Source of the DNA: Lachnospiraceae bacterium
GTDB taxonomy: Bacteria > Bacillota > Clostridia > Lachnospirales > Lachnospiraceae
NCBI GenBank assembly: GCA_028689585.1
Contig: JAQVCW010000001.1
Coordinates: 469,202 to 533,201, forward strand
Direction of reading: 5' to 3'
Length of the DNA stretch: 64,000 bases
The notes beneath the pieces are model-generated. The model had not been told where the DNA came from and ran no database searches. It saw only the letters and a list, made by a program, of their open reading frames with translations. This document shows, piece after piece, positions 58,868 to 64,000 of this stretch. Positions within the stretch are counted from its first letter, which is position 1. Every line of letters starts with the position of its first letter. Both the position numbers and the translations under genes were made by a program.

Positions 58868-61654
58868 TTATTTATTTAAAATTCTTGAAAATATGTACTT
58901 TCCGGATTCCACTCTGAAATAGCAGTAATCTTTATCTTCCTGCAATGTCTTCACGCAGGGTACGTCTGACGTTTCCCGTCCCTCACAAATCACATCCCCG
59001 TCCACCAGAATTTTTAACTTCTCCCGTTCCATTCCCCTGATTGGAACTCCAATCTCTCCAATGCATCCAAATGGAATTTCTACTGTCAGTTCCCATTTTC
59101 CCGGTTCCTGTTTCCATCCGCTGATCACTTTTCCCCGCATGGTATCCATGGATGCTTTGGCAAATTTCATTTTGGAAGGGACAATCGGACGAATATGAAT
59201 TTTTTTAAATCCCGGCTCCTGCTCATCTGCCTGTATTCCTGCCAGATATTTATAAAAGCTGACACCAACTGCACCATTCATCGGATGATTATAAGAAGCC
59301 ATCCCGCTGAGTGTACCCTCTTCCGTTATCTTTTCCCACCTTTCCCAAACTGTGGTCGCTCCATTTTCTATCATATATCCCCAGCTCGGATAAGTGGTCT
59401 GTGTCAGAAGTTCATAGGCCAGATCCTCCATTCCCTCCTGAAGCAGCACCTCTATCAAATACCTGCTGCATAAATTTCCTGTGGTCATATGCATTTCATT
59501 GGTTTCTGCTATATCCTTTTCCAAATGCTCCAATACCATTTTCTTATCTTCTTCCGGCACCAGTCCCAGATACAGCGGAAATGTGTTGCAAGCCTGGCTG
59601 TTCGAGTAGTAATACTTTTCTTTCCTATTATAATAGGTCCTTTGAAAAGCTTCCTTTACTTTCTCCATTTCTTTCCTGTAGAACAGAGCATCCTCCGGCT
59701 TTTTCATAACCTCTGCCATTTTTATCATCAATTCACAGTCATAATAAAGATACCCGGTTCCCATCAGCTGCGTCGGAGTAATCGTAGAGACCGCACCGCC
59801 TCCGATACTGTCAAGATTAGTTCCGCCAATCGGAGCTGCCCAATCCCCCATCGGTGAATATTTCATCACATAATCTCTGGAATTCCGAAAAAGATAGCCA
59901 ATCCACTTTTTCATCGCTTCATAGTTCTTCTCAATGATTCTGGTATCTCCATAATGGCAGTACACATTCCATGGTATCAGCAGAAAGGAGCTGCTCACGG
60001 GATCCGCCGGCCTCTGTCCAAATCTACGGAATGGTGCCGTATCGGTAACCGCTCCGCTCTCTTCTCCCTGAGCGTCACGGACATCCTGCAGCCATTTGTC
60101 ATACATATTCGGCAGGCGGTAGCTGTAAAGGGCACATTCGTTCCGGACCGTCATATCGTTCAGCCATCCAAGACGTTCGTCTCTCTGCGGACAATCCGTG
60201 GGAAGTCCGTGGAGGTTGCTGGCCTCTGTCCACTGAATATTCTGCTGAAGCTGGTTGATCAGATCACTGGAACACTGGAACTCGCCTGTCTTTTCCACCG
60301 CGGAACGGACCACACACCCCACAATCGTATCCTCTTTCGGCGGATAAGGGAGTCCTTTTACCTGAACAAAACGAAATCCATGATAGGTAAATCTCGGTTC
60401 ATAAATTTCCGTTCCCTCTCCCTTACAGATATAATTATCCGTAGCACGGACTCCCCTCAGTGAAATCCGGTTCAGGGAATGATCTTCCTTTTCCAGTTCA
60501 GAATAAATCAGAGATATTCTGGTCCCTGCAGCCGCTTCTGCCTGCAGCCGCACCCAGCCCGCAAAGTTCTGCCCCATATCAAAGACATAGCTTCCATCTT
60601 CTAACAAATGAACCGCTTTTGCTCTGCGTTCCTCTACCACTCGAATCGGTTCCAAAATCTGCGCTCTTGGTTCGCCTTTCATGGGTTCAAATTCAACTGC
60701 ATCTTTCCAGGCGGGCCCTGCACATGTCATATCATATTCCGGTGTATTCCAGCCAGTCAATTCCATTCTGGCATCATAGTCCTCGCCCTGATAGATGCTG
60801 TTCGCCCTCATCGGACCTTCCACGGTAAAATACCATTCGTTATTATTGGTACACCGCCATTCCTTTGTACCGTCCTCATAAGTCAAAAACACCTGCATGG
60901 AAAAAAGGTGTTCTCCCAGTCCATATCCCTGAAACCCCATTTCCATTGCATTCCAGCCGTTTCCAATTTCCACGCCAAATGCATTATTTCCGGTTTGCAG
61001 CAAGTTTGTAATATCATATGTTCCATATAGAAATGTTTTATTGCAGTCAGTCCATGCATTATTTAAAACAGTATCTGTAGTGTCACTGCCATTCACCGTC
61101 AGGATATAGTAATTGGGACTGCCAATAAAAGCTACTGCTTTATTCACCGCCCGGTCCAGTGTGAAAGAATTACGAAACCAGAAAGTATCCTCCTCCATCA
61201 TCGGCCCGCCAATCCATCCTGCCTCCCATTTTTCTCCCGGCATCAATCCGGTCAGAAAATGTCCGGTATCACTTTCCAGTGTACGTCCCCCGGAAGTGAC
61301 GATCGTTACCTTATAATAATAGTCCGTAGCTGTCTCCAGTTTATCGCCATCAAAAACCACATTCAGTGTTTCATCGTTGTCCACAACTCCGCTGTCCCAG
61401 ACACAGGTTCTCTTTCCGAAGCTGATTTCCTTATTTACCAGAATGTGGTAGGACAATTGATGCTCTCCCTTTTGAATATGTTCAACGGCTCCCTTTCGTC
61501 CAGACCTTTTTCTGTCGGCAAATGCCTTTTCATCCTCCTCCGCCCCAATTGTTTTATTTGGTGCTTCCGATTCCAGCATCCAGGAAAATCTCGGCTTTTC
61601 CATATCGAGTCCAACCGGATCTTTCATGTATTCGCAATAAATATTTAATCTCAT
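58868..61654 (-). CDS. Alpha-L-rhamnosidase (GH78)
   Basis: A 928-residue enzyme of full GH78 length. N-terminal beta domains (MRLNIYCEYMKDPVGLDMEK, FWFRNSFTLDRAVNKAVAFI) precede the (alpha/alpha)6 catalytic barrel, which starts near residue 460. The key motif is NLHGLPTDCPQRDERLGWLN, holding conserved acidic residues, followed by WKEDI-like LQDVRDAQGEESGAVTDTAP, SFLLIPWNVYCHYGDTRIIE and MHMTTGNLCSRYLIEVLLQE. There is no signal peptide, so it should cleave imported rhamnosides in the cytoplasm. It is the first gene of the operon, divergent from a LacI regulator, which fits substrate-induced control. Confidence 0.93.
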   Translation of the reverse strand: MRLNIYCEYMKDPVGLDMEKPRFSWMLESEAPNKTIGAEEDEKAFADRKRSGRKGAVEHIQKGEHQLSYHILVNKEISFGKRTCVWDSGVVDNDETLNVVFDGDKLETATDYYYKVTIVTSGGRTLESDTGHFLTGLMPGEKWEAGWIGGPMMEEDTFWFRNSFTLDRAVNKAVAFIGSPNYYILTVNGSDTTDTVLNNAWTDCNKTFLYGTYDITNLLQTGNNAFGVEIGNGWNAMEMGFQGYGLGEHLFSMQVFLTYEDGTKEWRCTNNNEWYFTVEGPMRANSIYQGEDYDARMELTGWNTPEYDMTCAGPAWKDAVEFEPMKGEPRAQILEPIRVVEERRAKAVHLLEDGSYVFDMGQNFAGWVRLQAEAAAGTRISLIYSELEKEDHSLNRISLRGVRATDNYICKGEGTEIYEPRFTYHGFRFVQVKGLPYPPKEDTIVGCVVRSAVEKTGEFQCSSDLINQLQQNIQWTEASNLHGLPTDCPQRDERLGWLNDMTVRNECALYSYRLPNMYDKWLQDVRDAQGEESGAVTDTAPFRRFGQRPADPVSSSFLLIPWNVYCHYGDTRIIEKNYEAMKKWIGYLFRNSRDYVMKYSPMGDWAAPIGGTNLDSIGGGAVSTITPTQLMGTGYLYYDCELMIKMAEVMKKPEDALFYRKEMEKVKEAFQRTYYNRKEKYYYSNSQACNTFPLYLGLVPEEDKKMVLEHLEKDIAETNEMHMTTGNLCSRYLIEVLLQEGMEDLAYELLTQTTYPSWGYMIENGATTVWERWEKITEEGTLSGMASYNHPMNGAVGVSFYKYLAGIQADEQEPGFKKIHIRPIVPSKMKFAKASMDTMRGKVISGWKQEPGKWELTVEIPFGCIGEIGVPIRGMEREKLKILVDGDVICEGRETSDVPCVKTLQEDKDYCYFRVESGKYIFSRILNK

Positions 61655-61763
61655 GTTTTTTCCTTTCCATATATTGGTAAAACTTTTTATTTAATATCTT
61701 CATGTTCTTTGTTCATTTTGTGCATTTCAGCCATGTTTCTTCTGTTTTATTGCTTTATAATGT

Positions 61764-61820
61764 ATTATATACCATATCTCATTGTACATGTCAATACATT
61801 AGATAAAATATTTTACTGAA
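61764..61820 (-). promoter_or_regulatory. Promoter and candidate operator of the rhamnosidase operon
   Basis: On the minus strand TTGACA (61789-61794) and TATATA (61766-61771) are 17 bp apart. Just upstream is the inverted-repeat-like TTAGATAAAATATTTTACTGAA half-matching the LacI-gene operator, at 61799-61820. Confidence 0.5.
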
Positions 61821-62090
61821 TTCATTAATTATTTTTATTTTTATAGTGCAGGCTAAAAACTTATTTTTACGCCGGTCCTTTTTTTATTTTTCAAACAGAG
61901 GTTTTCAAATTTTTATTTTTTATTCCTCTTTGGAAATATTTTCAGTATTTACAGCGCATCTTTTTTCTTGTTTTTACAGCATTTTGCATTGTTTTTCAGC
62001 ATTTCCAATTAATTTCACTGCATTTATTTTTATGAGTTTTTCCATATATTTTTTCAAACATTATTTTAAATCTATTTTATTTTTCCCTTA

Positions 62091-62149
62091 TTGACATCAT
62101 ACTTTCCTCATACTATAATGTTAGTAAAATATTTTTATTTTTTTACTAA
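62091..62149 (+). promoter_or_regulatory. Promoter and candidate operator of the LacI gene
   Basis: TTGACA (62091-62096) and TATAAT (62114-62119) are exactly 17 bp apart, a consensus promoter. TTAGTAAAA (62121-62129) and TTTTACTAA (62141-62149) form an inverted repeat right after the -10, a good place for autorepression. Confidence 0.65.
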
Positions 62150-62166
62150 AGAGCAGGGGAGTAAAT

Positions 62167-63171
62167 ATGAGTGCAAAATTAAAAGACGTTGCCGAGAGAG
62201 CGGGAGTTTCCATCACCACCGCCTCCTTAATCCTAAACAACAAACCTATCAGTGCCACTGAAAGCACAAAAAAACAGGTCATCCAGGCAGCCAAAGAATT
62301 AGGCTACCTGCGCAGGCAGAAGGTGCGCAACATCGGGCTGATGGTCCCGGATCTGAGCAATCTGTATTATATGGAACTGACCAGGGGTATTTCTCTGAAA
62401 GCACAGGAAAAGGGCTATAATGTAATAATTTTTGATTCCAATAATAACCTGAAGCGGGAAACAAACAACCTCCACACTCTGCGTCAGACAGAGCTGGAGG
62501 GTATCATTATGGGGATTTCTTCTACAGACAAAACCCTGACAAAGCTGCGCCCCATCATCCTTAACATTTTAAATGAAGACCAGGTTCCCATTGTCCTTCT
62601 GGACCGAAACTGTCCTTCCCTAAACTGCCATTCCATCTGCATTAACAACTATTACGGCGGCTACCTGGCCACCAGCCATCTGGTGGAGCTTGGCCACACT
62701 AAAATAGGCTGCATTACCGGAAATATCAATTTGCCTGAATGCCAGGACCGTACCAATGGGTATCGCGGCGTCTTTACTGAAAACCATTTGGATTTGAACG
62801 AAAACTGGATTATAAACGGTGAATTTACCACTGAGACCGGTTACAAAAATACTCAGGCCCTTTTAGATCAGGGTGTGACCGCTATTTTTGCCCAAAACGA
62901 TATGATTGCATTTGGTGTATACCACTATCTGAAAGAACACAACCTCCATATTCCGGAAAATATATCCCTGGTGGGCTTTGATAACATCCCTTTCATCTCC
63001 ATGCTGGATGTGCCTCTGACTACAGTATCTCAGCCCATACATCAAATGGGCGAACGGGCTCTGGATATCCTGCTCACCACGCCATACATCAGCGATACCA
63101 CAGACAGGGTCACGCTTACGCTGCAGCCGGAGCTGGTGGTGCGAAACAGCACATCAAAGCCAGGGAAATAA
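62167..63171 (+). CDS. LacI-family transcriptional regulator
   Basis: A 334-residue regulator. Residues 4-50 are the LacI helix-turn-helix (LKDVAERAGVSITTASLILN) and hinge. The rest is the periplasmic-binding-like sensor: RNIGLMVPDLSNLYYMELTR, PIVLLDRNC, YYGGYLATSHLVELGHTKIG, FAQNDMIAFGVYHYLKEH, SLVGFDNIPFISMLDVPLTT and a final QPELVVRNS. It probably represses the divergent rhamnosidase operon until its sugar is present. GCAGGGG lies before the ATG. Confidence 0.93.
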   Translation: MSAKLKDVAERAGVSITTASLILNNKPISATESTKKQVIQAAKELGYLRRQKVRNIGLMVPDLSNLYYMELTRGISLKAQEKGYNVIIFDSNNNLKRETNNLHTLRQTELEGIIMGISSTDKTLTKLRPIILNILNEDQVPIVLLDRNCPSLNCHSICINNYYGGYLATSHLVELGHTKIGCITGNINLPECQDRTNGYRGVFTENHLDLNENWIINGEFTTETGYKNTQALLDQGVTAIFAQNDMIAFGVYHYLKEHNLHIPENISLVGFDNIPFISMLDVPLTTVSQPIHQMGERALDILLTTPYISDTTDRVTLTLQPELVVRNSTSKPGK

Positions 63172-63210
63172 AAACCTGCCGAGAAGTTTTCTTTCAGGTC
63201 TTCTAACCAC

Positions 63211-63254
63211 AAAAAAGCGCCATGTCCATTATCAAACGGATATGGTGCTTTTTT
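63211..63254. terminator. Bidirectional terminator after the LacI gene
   Basis: An AAAAAAGCGCCATGTCC arm (from 63211) pairs with a GGATATGGTGCTTTTTT arm (to 63254), with three mismatches or wobbles, flanked by A- and T-runs. Confidence 0.82.
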
Positions 63255-63321
63255 GAACGAATAATATCGCTCCATTCTATTGCTGTATTTTTTCAAAAGA
63301 TGTTTTAGGGTGCCTGCTTTC

Positions 63322-63867
63322 TCAGCAGACCTTAATAACACCCTTCACGATCTCCGCCTTGTTCTTCACACATGCCTGCAGCGCATCCTGGATATTGTCC
63401 AGTTCAAAGAAATCCGTTACGATTTTCTTGATTGGAATACGGCCGGATGCCACGGCTTCGATTGCCATTGGGTAAATATTACGGTAGCGGAATACGGTCT
63501 TAAAGTTTAATTCTTTATCCAGTGCCATTCCCATCGGCAGTGTCACTTCGCCGGAAGCGCTGTAGCCTACAAATACGATGGTGGAGCCTTTTTTTGCCAT
63601 ACGAATCAGTTGTGCTGAAGTGAACTGATTGCCGGCGGTCTCAATTCCCAGATCGCAGCCCTTCTTTCCGGTCAGTTCCATGATCTTTGCTACAGCATCT
63701 TCTTCTTTTCCGTTGATCACGCCGTCTGCGCCCAGTTCCAGCGCCTTGTCCAGACGTTTCTGCAGTACATCCACCACATATACCTTGGACACGCCCATGG
63801 CTTTTAATGAAAGCAGTGTAACCAGGCCGATGCATCCTGCTCCGGTAACCACAGCAGTCTGTCCCAT
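63322..63867 (-). pseudogene. Truncated second copy of the alcohol dehydrogenase
   Basis: The frame encodes 181 residues matching the C-terminal half of the dehydrogenase at 54080-55126, from MGQTAVVTGAGC to the end, with only about four differences (for example LTGKKGC for LTGQKGC, NQFTSAQ for NLITSAQ, VIKVC for VIRVC). The zinc-binding N-terminal half is missing, so it is not a working enzyme. Similarity in DNA continues past the stop to the TGCTTTCTCAGCAGACC stretch and ends sharply at about 63868. Confidence 0.9.
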
Positions 63868-63968
63868 GCCCGCATACTCATGTTTACGTCCTTTACCGCC
63901 TGTATGGTCTGCCTTCTTGTTACAAACGTTTTATTCAGGTTTTCAATTCTTATTTTTCCCTGTCCCAC
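63868..63968 (-). pseudogene. N-terminal fragment of an ABC-transporter ATPase
   Basis: On the minus strand GTG 63968 (AAAGGGG 10 bp upstream) opens MGQGKIRIENLNKTFVTRRQ, then TIQAVKDVNMSM, the start of a nitrate/sulfonate-type ABC ATPase. It stops at the junction with the dehydrogenase fragment, which is in a different frame, before the Walker A motif. The intact gene may have continued in the ancestor. Confidence 0.7.
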
Positions 63969-64000
63969 TGATATTTTCCCCTTTCTTCCTGTCCTGTTAT

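Overview
The window looks like a chromosomal segment of a gut-type Clostridia, most likely Lachnospiraceae. The signs are moderate GC, the set of carbohydrate-uptake genes, a corrinoid/UroD methyltransferase cluster, a Gram-positive Tad locus with Flp1-type pilin and DUF5702 proteins, SipW/TasA-type secreted proteins and a class B sortase. No rRNA, tRNA, CRISPR array or intact mobile element was found. The species cannot be named from sequence alone.

Layout. 0-4.6 kb: the end of a GH43 glycosidase, a LytTR/histidine-kinase pair, a broken GH2 beta-galactosidase that runs into the last codons of a tyrosine recombinase, then queT behind a pseudoknot-forming leader. 4.7-14.9 kb: a membrane-anchored propeller/C39-like protein, a 295-bp palindromic element, a Met-rich 15-residue-repeat protein, a methyltransferase, and a DUF5107-TPR protein divergent from an AraC regulator. 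14.9-19.4 kb: one minus-strand cluster with an AraC regulator, two UroD-type methyltransferases, a corrinoid protein and a MetH-activation-like protein, probably a methyl-group transfer module. 19.8-25 kb: an AraFGH-like pentose ABC importer with a divergent aldose 1-epimerase. 25-31.4 kb: housekeeping and mixed genes (transglutaminase lipoprotein, beta-CASP nuclease, MurG, ECF sigma factor, HIT, rhomboid).

31.6-53.7 kb is the most striking part: about 22 kb, all on the minus strand. Reading in transcription order it holds a prepilin peptidase, TadZ, TadA, two TadB/C platform proteins, a 55-residue Flp pilin, a DUF5702 protein, a TadE protein with a Cys/His tail, a second prepilin peptidase, a second TadE, a DUF6382-FHA protein, a class B sortase, three SipW-type secreted proteins, a secreted protein with a C-terminal anchor, a SipW-type signal peptidase, a fourth SipW-type protein and a 1805-residue SpaA/isopeptide-domain adhesin. 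It appears to join a Tad pilus, a TasA/camelysin-like matrix and a sortase in one surface-assembly island.

54-63.9 kb: a rhamnoside-utilisation operon (GH78 rhamnosidase, ABC ATPase, permease, binding protein, zinc alcohol dehydrogenase) with a divergent LacI regulator. A nearly identical but truncated second copy of the dehydrogenase lies at the far end, joined to the start of an unrelated ABC ATPase gene. A family of about 82-88-bp two-hairpin intergenic repeats is scattered through the 18-56 kb part and supplies the last codons of at least two genes.
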